In this document: one piece after another, positions 1-11,446 of the stretch
Layout of the letters: each line of letters begins with the position of its first letter
Numbering within the stretch: the first letter of the stretch is position 1
From: Spinellus fusiger
Lineage: Eukaryota; Mucoromycota; Mucoromycetes; Mucorales; Phycomycetaceae
NCBI GenBank assembly: GCA_025094145.1
Contig: JALLLS010000083.1
Coordinates: 83,129 to 147,128, forward strand
DNA length: 64,000 nucleotides
Reading direction: 5' to 3'
Position numbers and translations under genes: made by a program
Notes under the pieces: model-generated
What the model saw: the letters and a program-made list of their open reading frames with translations, nothing else
The model's database searches: none
What the model was told of the DNA's origin: nothing

Positions 1-727
1 AGCAATATGGTGTGCCACCAACTCTCGATAGTCTTTGCGCGGTGCTTCAATCTGCAGAACAAAGATCTGCTGAAGCCAATAGGCAAACTGAAGAAGGTAG
101 TAGTATTTGAATGCCTTTGAAGCCTCAGTCACAGGGTAGGAGCGCCAGAAGTACGAGGAATCAAACCACCATGGAGAGCCATACATAACACACTACACAC
201 GGATAATCAGTATTAGTTGGTATACTATATAAATTTCACTTTTAAAATACATACAATACCAAATGAAAAACTGATAGTGTAGTATATAAACGACCATATC
301 TGCTCAGCAAATCGTTCATGCTTCTTTCGTGGTACGCCTGATCGTACTGCAAATGGTATGAGGATATGGTTGATGGCAATGGCCCGAGAAGCAGTAAAGA
401 AGGCGACATAGAATAGTAAAAAGGTAAAATCCCACCAACTCTTTTCAAATAGTCCACTGGGTCTTTCGTTGGATACAAAGAAAAACTTTTCAAGGTGGGG
501 TATTCCAAAGAAATAGCCAGCTATAGCTAACCCCATAAACTGAATGGGTAGTTCTATAATATGCATGTCAACGATTGTATCAACTCGAAAGACCAATGCT
601 CTTATACTATTGTATGCTCTTTACCGATTTGGTTATTTGCGAGATGGTTCATCATCCCTCTCACAGAAAGTGAATCGTTCTTCTTCTTTCTCATTAACGG
701 TGCTTTTTTTGGTGGCTTGACATTCAT
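1..727 (-). CDS. LAG1: Ceramide synthase (LAG1/LAC1-type, TLC domain), partial, 3' end outside window
   Basis: Ceramide synthase makes (dihydro)ceramide from a sphingoid base and acyl-CoA in the ER membrane. Seen: the exon at 255 to about 600 encodes membrane segments with SWWDFTFLLFYV and KHERFAEQIWSFIYY, typical of the TLC/Lag1 family. After an intron at 193-254 (GTATGT...GTGTAG) the next exon reads VMYGSPWWFDSSYFW, then LLQFAYWLQQIFVLQ and ELVAHHIA; the HH is the start of the Lag1 catalytic motif. The window ends there. Upstream, an ATG at 725-727 opens a plausible basic N-terminus (MNVKPPKKAPLM, then NNQIG). Its frame runs into a stop near 605-610, while the downstream frame has a stop at about 635-640, and only about 24 bases separate them, too few for an intron. 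So the N-terminal join needs an indel, or the copy is damaged. Family assignment is firm; intactness is not. Confidence 0.8.
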
Positions 728-984
728 TTTCTCGGTTATATTTGAACGTTGTCGCATTTCTTAATGAGATAGAGATAGATCGAACGAACTAAAGATATAA
801 CAAATAAAAGATAAACAAAAGGATAAACTGGGTGCCAAAAAATAGAGCATTTAATAGCCCACTGTTTGGCTATCCGCTCTACCAATGATGAATGTTTACA
901 AGATCTGAGATATTGACAGGGATAAAACCCATACAGTAATGGTACTTTTGGAATAGCCTGCTTGTACTCGTCTTTGCATAACAA

Positions 985-1869
985 TATACTATAAGAGCTT
1001 ATTTATCCATAATAGTTATATTTAAATTGGAAAGGAAAACTTATAAAATGAAATAGTAGATCAAGTCAATGTATTATAATCATAATTATATGGCAAAGAA
1101 CTGAGTTAGTATGTCATACTCTATTTGCTTTTACACTATTAGAAACCTTATACTATTATTTTTATTATTTTTATTATTTTTATAGATAAATAATGAATGG
1201 GGTTCTCAATAACTCAATTTTATTTGTAGAAAATATAAACAGCTTCTATGCCAACATGAATAGTCTTTTCAACCTACTTATCATTAAGAGAAAAATAAAA
1301 TATTTGTTATGGGCCAGCTAAGAGAAATAACTGGTATCCTGAAACATTATAGAATTTACATGAAGTATAGAAGATCCAAACATACCAATATTCACGATAA
1401 TTATATCTAATTATATCTAATTATATCTGATTATTTAAATATTTAAATGCATAGTATAAAGATTATTAATACCATAAACAAAAATAAATGAAATAGACAA
1501 ACTTATTCATATGAACAAGACTCCTTAGTTTGTCTCAATGTTCATAGGAAATAATATTAGTTATACATATATTGTGGATATTTTTATATATAATCAATAA
1601 GATTTATTGTTATATAATTAAATAATATAGGTTTTCTTTTATACTAATTACGATTGCCTAAACTTTTCAACTAAAAACATAATAAGTTTACATATTGAAG
1701 TTGTAATCAATCGATACAAGTTAACTTCTGAATCAGTAATTACTGCCCAAGTCTTCCATAGCTGACGAGCCTGCATGTTAAAGTATATTATTCATTCGTA
1801 TACGCTATGACATAACAGGAGTATTTCTTGTTTAAATATTATAGTATTTTATTTTTATTCTTTCACACA
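985..1869. other. AT-rich intergenic DNA
   Basis: No supported gene. The sequence is AT-rich with short tandem motifs such as repeated TTATATCTAA at about 1400-1430. The left arm of the 1.9-kb inverted repeat starts directly after it. Confidence 0.6.
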
Positions 1870-2273
1870 TCTTTATTATTGTGAAATAACAAAAGCTTTG
1901 GATAGAGACTTTTTACGTTTAATAGAAAAGAGAGATAAAGAGATAAAGATATGGGTAGATGAAGAGATGAAAATGAATAAAGACTTAAAATAAAGGTCCC
2001 ATATAAAACCTTCAGTGATCAGCAAAGACAATGATAGTATATATTCCTGACTGATGCCACTGTTCTGCACTACCAATGAGCTGACCTTTCACTCTTCCAT
2101 GTTGCTTCAATTGATTCCTGTATGATTCTATTCACTTTTATTATAATTCAGATACTCTATTCTTCCTGAGGGCAGTGGATGGATGTAGTATTTAAACAAG
2201 AAGCAGCAAACCTCACAGCTATCAATCATCAAGACATTGAGGCAATTGTTGGGATTCTTTCTGTTCATCATCT

Positions 2274-2309
<36 letters not shown>

Positions 2310-2619
2310 CACTGAAGCAGTTAGTCACTGTGTTATCAGCATCACCACTGTTTTTTCTTGCGACAAATACTCTGAGAAGCGGTCTGTGCTCTTTATTATC
2401 GGAGCAAAGACACCACTATCTCTACTAATGGGCCTGGCTCTGAACTCCCATAACCCTTCAACGGAATACCACTGTTCATGTGCCCACCGCATGTATTCTT
2501 AATCTCACCTGGTTGTTGCCCCCACATACTTCTTAGTGAGCATAATAAACCCCATCCTCAGCACGTGCAGATGGAGTCTATAATTTCTGAGAAAGTCGAC
2601 TACTGTTGGCAAGTGGGCT
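1870..2619 (+). repeat. Left arm of 1.9-kb inverted repeat (750 bp)
   Basis: This 750-bp segment is repeated in reverse complement at 3037-3786, with a 417-bp unique spacer (2620-3036). Arm lengths are equal. The visible difference is a single transition in the CA/TA microsatellite (2273-2310 here, about 3343-3382 there). Small ORFs inside (for example 2179-2502) occur identically in both arms but match no family I know and contain the microsatellite, so I do not call them genes. Confidence 0.95.
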
Positions 2620-3036
2620 TTATTGTGATAATCTAAAACTATCCAAATAAATAAATACAAAAGCACTATTACTGATTTCATCTCTTATTATAACTTCTTT
2701 TTCTTGTACCTGGTCATCTGCCAACAACAGTATATTTACAGTAAACCTTGATACAGATTATAGAGGCACCAATATTAATTTCAGCAGGATCATTACAAAA
2801 TAGTTCATTACAAATGTTAATAAGAGCACTCAGATAACTTGTGTGTGGAGTACATATCGCTCTAGTGTGAGTAGTCTACCATGATACTAGTCTATTTTGT
2901 TCTAAGTTGCATTTTCTTGGGTTTTCATAAAAGTAAATAAAAACTAGTGACGGAGATACCAGAGAGATTATAAGAACATCCCAGTGCGGTTGTTTTTCAG
3001 ACAAAGGTTGTCTTTTTGCGAGTATAGGATAGAGTG
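2620..3036. other. Unique spacer between inverted-repeat arms
   Basis: AT-rich 417-bp loop of the 1.9-kb inverted repeat. I see no transposase remnant and no terminal repeats in it, unlike the spacer of the larger palindrome at 45.2-46.6 kb. Confidence 0.7.
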
Positions 3037-3346
3037 AGCCCACTTGCCAACAGTAGTCGACTTTCTCAGAAATTATAGACTCCATCTGCACGTGCTGAGG
3101 ATGGGGTTTATTATGCTCACTAAGAAGTATGTGGGGGCAACAACCAGGTGAGATTAAGAATACATGCGGTGGGCACATGAACAGTGGTATTCCGTTGAAG
3201 GGTTATGGGAGTTCAGAGCCAGGCCCATTAGTAGAGATAGTGGTGTCTTTGCTCCGATAATAAAGAGCACAGACCGCTTCTCAGAGTATTTGTCGCAAGA
3301 AAAAACAGTGGTGATGCTGATAACACAGTGACTAACTGCTTCAGTG

Positions 3347-3382
<36 letters not shown>

Positions 3383-3786
3383 AGATGATGAACAGAAAGA
3401 ATCCCAACAATTGCCTCAATGTCTTGATGATTGATAGCTGTGAGGTTTGCTGCTTCTTGTTTAAATACTACATCCATCCACTGCCCTCAGGAAGAATAGA
3501 GTATCTGAATTATAATAAAAGTGAATAGAATCATACAGGAATCAATTGAAGCAACATGGAAGAGTGAAAGGTCAGCTCATTGGTAGTGCAGAACAGTGGC
3601 ATCAGTCAGGAATATATACTATCATTGTCTTTGCTGATCACTGAAGGTTTTATATGGGACCTTTATTTTAAGTCTTTATTCATTTTCATCTCTTCATCTA
3701 CCCATATCTTTATCTCTTTATCTCTCTTTTCTATTAAACGTAAAAAGTCTCTATCCAAAGCTTTTGTTATTTCACAATAATAAAGA
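3037..3786 (-). repeat. Right arm of 1.9-kb inverted repeat (750 bp)
   Basis: Reverse complement of 1870-2619. The arm ends at 3786, only 5 bp before the TA target-site duplication of the Tc1-like element that begins at 3794. The left boundary of the retrotransposon fragment that this element interrupted therefore practically coincides with the palindrome edge. Confidence 0.95.
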
Positions 3787-3793
3787 ACGTCTA

Positions 3794-5152
3794 CAGTGGC
3801 TTTCAAAATAATAAGGAAGATTTTTCATGTTCCGGTATACTTCTGTAATAGGAAATACTTATTCTTTGTCATAAAAACACACATTAAACACATAGTAAAG
3901 ACTTGAAAATTGGATGAAGTGTAAAGAAGGTCAACAGGATAATATATAAAAGTTTATTGGGTAGAAACCCTTAATATTTGGTGTTTCCACCCTTGGCCTC
4001 TATTACAGCCTTGCATCTCCGCCCCATGCTGGCAATGAGGGTGTCTGTAGTATCTTTGGGAATATTCTCCCAATCTTCTAACAAGAGTACCTCCAAATCT
4101 TGAAGGGAGCTTGCTGGGGTCATCTTCTTTCTGATGGCTCTGTCTATCTCTTCCCATAAATGCTCTATGGGGTTGAGGTCGGGGCTTTGTGAGGGCCACC
4201 CCTCCATAGTGGCAATGCTCTCCTGTGCCTTCCACAACCTGGACTCTTTGCTTTTATGACAGCTAGCATTGTCTTCTTGAAGAACACAACATAACTCTGG
4301 ATTCAGTGCCTTGAGCTGATCCAGCTCAGGGCAGTAGTTATCCTTTAAAATCTCAATGTATCCTCTACTGTCTATACTGCCCTTCACAGGCACCAACCTT
4401 CCAACACTTTCACCAGAGAAAGAACCCCACACCATTACACTACCACTATCAAACTTCATGGTGGGCTTGATGTTCTTTGGGATCAGCCCCTACTTCTTCT
4501 TGCGTACCACTCTGTTGCGGTTGTTAGTCCTCATCAGTTGGTACTTTGACTCATTGGACCAGATGACTGTCTTCCAGTCTTCCCCAGTCCAATGGAGGTG
4601 GGCCTTAGCCCAAGCAAGTCTCAACTTCTTGTGTATAATAGTGAGAGAAGGTTTCTTAATCACCCTGCAAGAAAACAGGCCAAGCTTCTTCATCAATTTT
4701 CTATAAGTGTTCATGGACACCTTGGTGGTCATTTGCTTGTGAAGCTGAGCTATTGTCTGAAATGAATCCCTTCCCACTTCGCAACTGACCTCTCTCTCTT
4801 CCCTCTCATTAAGAATGGGCTTGCACCCAATGCTCTTCTTGGCCTTGAAGCAACCATTTTCCTTGTATCTCTTTACGATACGGGAAACAGACTGCTGACA
4901 AACTCCAAACCTAGCAGAAATGGCAACATGGCTGGTCCCATTAACAGTGGCCTCGTGAGCGATGAGACAGTGGGTGAAGTCATCAATTTTTTTTCCTGTT
5001 TCTAAGAGGTTTTTTGGTGTTTTCAGTGGTGTTAGATGAGGTAGACATTAGAGTGGAAAAGCGATAAATGAAGAATGTTTAATATAAAAAAATTTCAAGG
5101 GTAAAATTATGGTTTGAATTTGAAATCTTCCTTGTTTTATTGAAAGCCAATG
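3794..5152 (-). mobile_element. Tc1/mariner-type DNA transposon, defective, with TIRs and TA target duplication
   Basis: A 1359-bp element bounded by imperfect ~30-bp terminal inverted repeats. The left end starts CAGTGGCTTTCAA and continues AAGGAAGATTT; the right end, read inward, starts CATTGGCTTTCAA and also has AAGGAAGATTT. TA dinucleotides flank it at 3792-3793 and 5153-5154. It carries one transposase pseudogene on the minus strand. Left flank (…GAACGTC-TA) and right flank (TA-TATCTTGAAACG…) belong to one interrupted retrotransposon sequence: with one TA the flanking reading frame is continuous. Confidence 0.92.
3971..5047 (-). pseudogene. Tc1-like transposase (DD34E type), inactivated
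   Basis: The family cuts and pastes its element at TA sites. Reading from ATG at 5045-5047: an N-terminal helix-turn-helix part (HVAISARFGVCQQSVSRIV), a second DNA-binding segment, then the catalytic core. WSNESKY holds Asn where the first catalytic Asp normally sits. VLQEDNASCHKS holds the second Asp, and PDLNPIEHLWEE the final Glu. The C-terminus GGNTKY is typical. Lesions: a one-base slip in the A8 run near 4990 shifts frame after about 20 codons; a TAG follows the VRRKK-type segment near 4490 (VVRKKK-stop-GLIPKNIKPT); and the catalytic Asp is replaced. The element cannot move itself but its ends could in principle still be recognised by a related enzyme. Confidence 0.9.
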
Positions 5153-5154
5153 TA

Positions 5155-6080
5155 TATCTTGAAACGGTAGCCCGTGGACTCTATAGACCTGTATGGGATC
5201 CAATTCTTCTACTACCGTGCACGCGCAAAGAAAGACATCGTCTACTAAAATGGAGGATTGCTTGGTTACCACCAATACCTTCAGTTCCTTGCCAATGTGG
5301 CCACCCATCTGCCAATCGGGACCACTTTCTCACTTGCACATATGTTGACCATGAACGCTCCATGTTCTTGTTCTTCTTAGTTCATGCACCACCACACGAC
5401 GTTCATCCAATTGACTATTGTCTAAACCTTCTGCTGCGCACGATTAAGTCTTTTGTTAAATGGCGAGATCTTTGGCCCAGTTTGTTAATCCTGCTGCAAG
5501 CCATTGATCGATCCACGTCTACTCGAGACTTTAAGGTAGAGCCATCAGCTGGTAGCTTGCTCATTGAGACTGCTGATGGGTGTGTTGAGCAGGAACGCCA
5601 ACGCCGCCATAGAGTACAAAAGACTCCTTCAGCAACAGACGCTGTATTCTTACTTCTATTTCGATCCCTCCTCTACCACCCATTCTTAGCCCGTTTAGCA
5701 AAGCCAGAAGCTGCTATTATGCCTGCTGTATTTTTGTCCTCAGGATTGTCTGAGTTGTTCTAATTATCCCTCTTTGGATTTCGAATCACCACAGGATGAC
5801 GGTTATCTTTTTTGGTGTCCTGGTTTCCTTGCTGACTTTATGGCCTTTTGGATGTCTATTCATAATTCCCATTTTACCATCATTACCCACTTTTCATCAT
5901 TTTTTCTCTCATTGAAGTTTTTTATTTCTCTTGTCCTTCTGTTTCCTCTCTCTTTGCATTATTTTTCACTTATGTATTTGAAGTGTTTCAATGTTTATTT
6001 TTATTTATTTTTCAAAAGTTCTCATAAGGCGGCTGACATGCCCAATGCGCGAATAGCAAACCACACCCAAAATAAAAAAA
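5155..6080 (+). mobile_element. Non-LTR retrotransposon (LINE) 3' fragment, ORF2 C-terminus and tail
   Basis: The open frame to the stop at 5761-5763 encodes the C-terminal zinc-knuckle region of a LINE ORF2: RHRLLKWRIAWLPPIPSVPC, then CQCGHPSANRDHFLTC. This is the CxC...HxxxC zf-RVT pattern of fungal LINEs. The reverse transcriptase part is absent. The left side was split by the Tc1-like element and then ends at the palindrome arm. After the stop comes about 300 bp of 3' untranslated sequence, ending with an A-rich tail near 6069-6080. It is a dead 5'-truncated copy. The later ORF at 5774-6166 is untranslated region, not a gene. Confidence 0.75.
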
Positions 6081-6089
6081 ATTATACTT

Positions 6090-6411
6090 TAAACTGTACT
6101 TTATACGTTATATATATATTCTCTTTGATTAAGAAATATGTAATTGGTGTGATATACCTTATTTAAGTCAAATACCTTGAATATTCAAGACATACTTTTA
6201 ATGAATAAATTTATTTTCCTGCAATCTAGTATTTTTTATTGGTGTTTTATTTATTAATATACAAGTTATTAAAGGAAATAATATATAAAGAGATATCTCG
6301 AGAATTCAATATATTTTAACGATTGAAAAATAGGCGATAATTGATTGGTGTTTATTATAAATAAAAAGTAAATGTCAACTATATAACGGGGTAAAGAATT
6401 ATAATATAATA
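6090..6411. other. AT-rich intergenic DNA
   Basis: No gene, repeat or hairpin recognised; very AT-rich. Confidence 0.5.
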
Positions 6412-6665
6412 CTAGTATCCACTTGGCTCATTGCGGGCCATGGCTGCTAGCCTTTTGAGTGTGTAGATCAAGCCAATGCTTATCAGAATTGTGTGTTTTA
6501 CAGTGTTAATATCTATTTTTGGGGATTCAGATTTCAAAGTAGCATTATAGGAGACTCTTTTCAGTTTTAGATGCTGAAGAGGAAGTCCGCTTGGGTTTAT
6601 GCTGCTGAGATACTCTACTGGAAGATCCATGGCATCTGATTCATCTGTGAGTGCTTTATCACTAC
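6412..6665 (-). pseudogene. Pif1-like helicase C-terminal scrap (Helitron-type)
   Basis: The open frame reads DKALTDESDAMDLPVEYL, then SSINPSGLPLQHLKLK. From memory of the family this matches the block just before the final helicase motif of Pif1-like helicases carried by Helitrons (usually Y-PVEFLNS-L-PSGLPPH-L-LK followed by GAPIMLLRN). Directly after LKLK the expected motif is lost (RVSYNATLK), consistent with a frameshift, and the frame ends at 6412. No Rep domain, 5'-TC or 3'-CTRR end was found, so this is a fragment. Alternative: a short unrelated ORF; the run of matches makes that less likely. Confidence 0.5.
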
Positions 6666-6679
6666 TTTAGAAACAAAAG

Positions 6680-8435
6680 ACTTCTTCAAAAGAAAATCTG
6701 TCCGTAATGTTATCATTAATCTGAGGTACTATTGCTATTGATAACCCACAACAATAAATATATAAGTATTTGTACTTTAAATAAAGATTATAATATAATA
6801 TAATATAATCAGAGGTATTTGGCTATGAAATGTTTGTAAAGCTTTAATTCCAACATAAGTTTCTTTTTTTTTATCTTTATCCCAACGATTCTCAAATATT
6901 AAATATTAAAGATGATAGTAATAAAACAAGTAAAAGCTATAGTTGGGGCTCTTTATTAATATCATCTTTTGCTCTTGTAAAAGAGATTATCTCTATTAAT
7001 AAGCTATATCAACACGGATAGTCATTTATCAGTGTTTTAAATTGTTTTATTCTTTCTATCACCAAAATTTCTAGTATTGGTAACATGACATACTCTACTA
7101 TCAGTATGTTTATATTGATTAAACTGATTTTGATAAGACTGTGTTTTATAAAACAACATATGGACAATGTATTTAAGCTACGTGTTCACAAGTAAAAACA
7201 AATACAGATAAATTCATTAATATCCATTAATATTTTATTGTTGGCATGTGTATGGATATTTGCCTTAGCAGATTTAGTGTCATATAGTTTACATAATTTG
7301 ATGTATTCAATTTAAGGAATAGTCAACTCTATGCCTTATGGTCAGCTGTCTTGGCCAAAGAGTATAACCAATGACTCTATCAAGAGACTTGTGACTAAAA
7401 ATAATACCCAAGAAAGTTTAATTACTTTATGACATAGGTCATACACTATTTTTTGAGAAGTTTGGGACAAAATATATTTAAAGATTCAAACACAGATTCA
7501 AACATGATTGGGACAAAAATAAAAATTGAAGAAAGATTAAAGCAAAATCTTACTGAACCAAATGTCCCAAAGTGAAGTCTTTATTAAATGAGTCTATGAT
7601 TTGAACAATCATTGCATTTTAATACATAACAACTACAAAACCCTATTAGATAACTCAAGAATAAAGCTTCTTCTATTAAAAAATCATTCTCTTCAGATTA
7701 ATTTATGTGAATGATCAAAACTGTTCTATTGGATTTTACTTTTGTTCATTGTAAGATTAAGATCCTAGAAATATCCCGACTTTTTTTCACATCTTATGTG
7801 TTAATCTTTTTTTTTTTTTTCAATTTTTGTCTCAATAATTTTTGAATCTGTGTATGATATAATGGCACTAGAGTATTCTATTTTTACTATTCATATTAAT
7901 CACCCACTGGAAAATGTTTACAAAGCAATTGCTATAAAAGTATTCAGTGGGGCCTCAAACCAAAGTTCGAGGAGGATTAGTCATACTTTACGACACTACT
8001 TCTATTCATTCTCTGGTCCTACACCCTATGATTATTAATATAAAACAATTTTTAGTATTTTAGTAGAGAAGGCTATCTACAAATCTAAAATTAAATAATA
8101 ATAGTAGGAAGACATTTCCAATGCATTTTCTGTTTCAAAACACAGATCTATTTTATACAACCATTTCAAATAAAAGAATAATATTCAACGATTATAGGGT
8201 TTAGATGATAATCTTGAATCATAAACATATCTTGTTTTCTTTTTCATAAATATACTGGATTGTTAACTATTGTAAAAATAAAAAAAGATAAAAGTATCTG
8301 ATTTATTTTAGAAAAATAATCTAAAACTGTGAACAATGACTTAACACCTATTCTATATAACATTTCTACTAATTTTCAAATGAAGTGCCGTCTTTGATCT
8401 TAGTATCAAATGAATCCTGCCAGATAACATGTGGC
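6680..8435. other. AT-rich gene desert
   Basis: No gene supported. The only ORF of note (7850-8038) resembles nothing and sits in low-complexity AT sequence. Homopolymer T and A runs are frequent. Confidence 0.5.
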
Positions 8436-8439
8436 TACA

Positions 8440-8690
8440 CCCTTTTTTTTTATTCATTCAATTGTACACTTCTTTTATAAATATTTTTCTACTGTTTTTC
8501 TACTGCTATAAGCTATGATGCGAGGTATAAATCTGATAATGAAATGTAAGAATGTCGATGATATAATGAGTGGTATTGTTTGTGCGTCCTTGACATATGC
8601 AATAACCTTCCCCTTTTTGGTTACTATGCGACACAAATGATGAACATCCATTTTTGGAAATAGTCTTACGACAGAAGAATGAAATGAATT
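8440..8690 (+). repeat. Dispersed repeat (family A, inner segment)
   Basis: Clearly similar to 42850-43070 and, inverted, to 48700-48925. Shared blocks include TTCATTCAATTGTA, CTGCTATAAGCTATGAT, TGACATATGCAATAACCTTCC (compare TGACACATGTAGTAACCTTCC) and TGCGACACAAATGA. It is a diverged copy of a non-coding or decayed transposon sequence; no terminal repeats were found here. Confidence 0.8.
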
Positions 8691-8699
8691 TTGTCTATG

Positions 8700-11170
8700 A
8701 AATGATAGATAGTTTCATAATTCTCTTTTTTCTTTTCTTTCTGCTAAGCTCACTTATGAAAACTTCCAGCTATACAAATATTTGAATTCTCTAGAATTCA
8801 CCATAAAATGTATACACCATAATAGCAAAAGAACATAGCCTAAAAAGTCTTTTATTGGCCATCGTATTTTAAAATGTAGATCTTTCTTTTTTTACACTAC
8901 TGTGGTTAAAATACTTTCCTAAAGAGGTGTTTTAGTTTTTCCAAATACTGCATCTCGGCTACTCGATAGATGGAATGCCTCAGCTATGTAAAACGGTGTA
9001 GCAAAGTCTCAGTAAAAGATAATATTGTGAAGCAAATAACGTGCTTTAAACTAGTTCATAGTTTATAGAAAAATCAATAAAAATAAGCCTTGGACTGTAA
9101 AGTTCTATTGCACGTTTCACTGGTTGGATTTCCTTTGATATCGAAACAAAATAATACATTAAGAGCAAAATAGTGGGGATCTTTCAACTACATTTTGTTT
9201 GATTATTTAATATTCAGTTTTATTATGGTTATTACTCTATTAGCTTCTTGAATATAGATGTAGAACTTTGGGTTTGTATATATATATATAAAAGAATAGT
9301 ATTTTATAATATAAAATATGCTTTATCATGGATAGTGAACCGAGTGTAATGACATCTATATGTAAAAGATATATTAAAATTGGAAAGAAGTTCCCTCAAA
9401 AAAGCACTATTAATCTATTATCAAGAATAAGTTAGAAATGTTAGTAGGCAGTTTAATATTTAAAACTAATCAAAGGTGGATTAATCATGAATGATAGTAT
9501 ATCTAGAGAGCCCACTATTTTTATCAGCAAAATTTTGACTTTCGAGTCCTCTTTGGTCTGTATTTCTTTCTATTTTTCAGCACCCATTAATTTATTCCAA
9601 ACAGTGTTTTTTTTCTGGATTTCTAGTTCTTATAGAAAGATAGCTTTTTTTTAATAGTATTTTCATTTAAGAATCACATTTCAAATACCTATTCATGGGT
9701 ATTTATCTTTCATCTTTTCTATCACTCGTCTAGAACCATCTTTAAAGTATTTTATTTATTAATCTATTAGCTTATCACAAGGCGAGCAGTCTATCTAACT
9801 TTTAAGTAGCCTATATCACTTGTAAATCAAATAGTTTAAACTGTAGTGTTGGAGAAATACTTTATGACTATAATTATTGTTACAACTAGTTTACTGGGAT
9901 GTTGGCAGGCAATTAGTGTATGATTGTAATAAGAATAACCTAGTCTCATCTTGAATTATAATTTTCTCATGTCACTCACAGACAGGAATAGTCTAATGTA
10001 GCATATATTTTGAGTATTTTATGCACAACTAGTTTATAAAAAGCTAATGTCTGGACATTCTAATCCTGTAGTTGTCATTACTAATCTATAGATATATACT
10101 CATCTATTCAGCTCTATTTAATATAAATATAAAATCTGTCTATACCGTCAAGCACTTTCAGCTTTTAGAATATATATCACTTGGTACTATACACTGTATA
10201 AACACTGTGCTATGCTTCAGATATAAGGTTGACTGTATTGCTTATCCTCTGTTGTGTTTTAAAAAAAAACTGTTATCAAAATGTGTTTGCGCTATTTATG
10301 TGGCTGTGGTTTATAAGAATAGCTATCCATGTATTTGCATTCATATCTTTTCTTCTTTTCTTTCCAGAGGCTTTATTCCATCTTTTCTATTTTTACTCTT
10401 TCTTTTATTACTCTCTATTGTTCTTGGGTGTTTATAGAATAGCCTAGAGGATAATATCCATAGAACTGCACACAGAAAGACTTAATGAAATATATTTGTA
10501 CCATTCGGGCGGCTGTTGTTTGTGTTGATCAAAGCGGTCATTACAATGCTTATTCATTAGTAACATGCTTCTAGTATTTTCTAATACATGTCATTTCATG
10601 CAATTCTTTTTTAATAAAATAAAATAAAATTCATGTGATAAGTATGTTTCTCTAATGAAATGGAACCAGTGATTCTCTGATGATGCTAATTATCAAACAT
10701 ACCAGAGACAAAAGGCATAAACTGTAGAGATAGACTGAAATCAATTACTGATCATTCTACCACTCCGCCTAAAAGCTGTGGCTTCCTGACAAACATCAAT
10801 ACGATTGTGTTAAAGGATTGTGCACATTCATGTCACACTATGGCATAAATATATACAGATTAGAATCAGAGCTATTGTTTGGAAAACCATTTTGTACTCT
10901 CCTGTCTTACAGAATACCATTTTTTACAGAATCCGAGACTGTAGACTACCTATTTCAAGAGTACCAGTATCACTTGAGGTTCAAAAATGTAGCGATCCAA
11001 AATAGTTATCGCTAGTAAAAACACACTCTATCAGACACCTTGTTTATTGTACATAAATTTATAGTGTTGCTTATCAACTATAGTTTTTAAAAAAACATAC
11101 TGAATTTCTTATTTTGTTTATCTCTTGTGACCCTGGATAATATTAATAAGAAGAAAAAAAGAAGAAAAAG
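8700..11170. other. AT-rich gene desert upstream of GSH1
   Basis: About 2.5 kb without a supported gene. The ORFs at 10072-10447 and 10818-11015 are low-complexity, hydrophobic by AT bias, and have no family features. TA-microsatellite-like stretches occur near 9280. Confidence 0.5.
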
Positions 11171-11339
11171 AGCACGCTACCTACGAGACAAGAGAGTTAT
11201 TTGTCAGCACTAAAAAACAATCCAAGATCTTTTAACTTGTTCGCCGCCTCAAATAGAATCCTTGGTTTAATTGAATTTATGCCTTGTTTGCTTGTTGTGG
11301 CTTTTGCCTTGTACAAAAGTGTCTATTTAAATTGCGGTA

Positions 11340-11446
11340 TTTTCTTTTGTTCAGCTTGTTTTCACAATAGCAGTTGAAGTTTTTTCTTTTCTTTTCTTCT
11401 CTTCTCCTTTCTTCTCTTCTTTTCTTCTTCCCTTCTCTTCTATAAC
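11340..11446 (+). promoter_or_regulatory. Pyrimidine-rich leader/promoter of GSH1
   Basis: A nearly uninterrupted C/T tract (about 11378-11440, TTTTCTTTTC and TTCTCTTC units) lies directly before the GSH1 ATG at 11447. Such tracts are common around fungal transcription starts. The exact start site is inferred, not seen. Confidence 0.4.

Noticed and set aside
2179..2502. 107-codon ORF duplicated in the 1.9-kb palindrome arms
   Set aside because: Runs through a CA/TA microsatellite, no family match; identical occurrence in both arms only reflects the duplication.
5774..6166. 130-codon hydrophobic ORF after the LINE frame
   Set aside because: Lies in the LINE 3' untranslated region and A-tail; AT-biased composition explains it.
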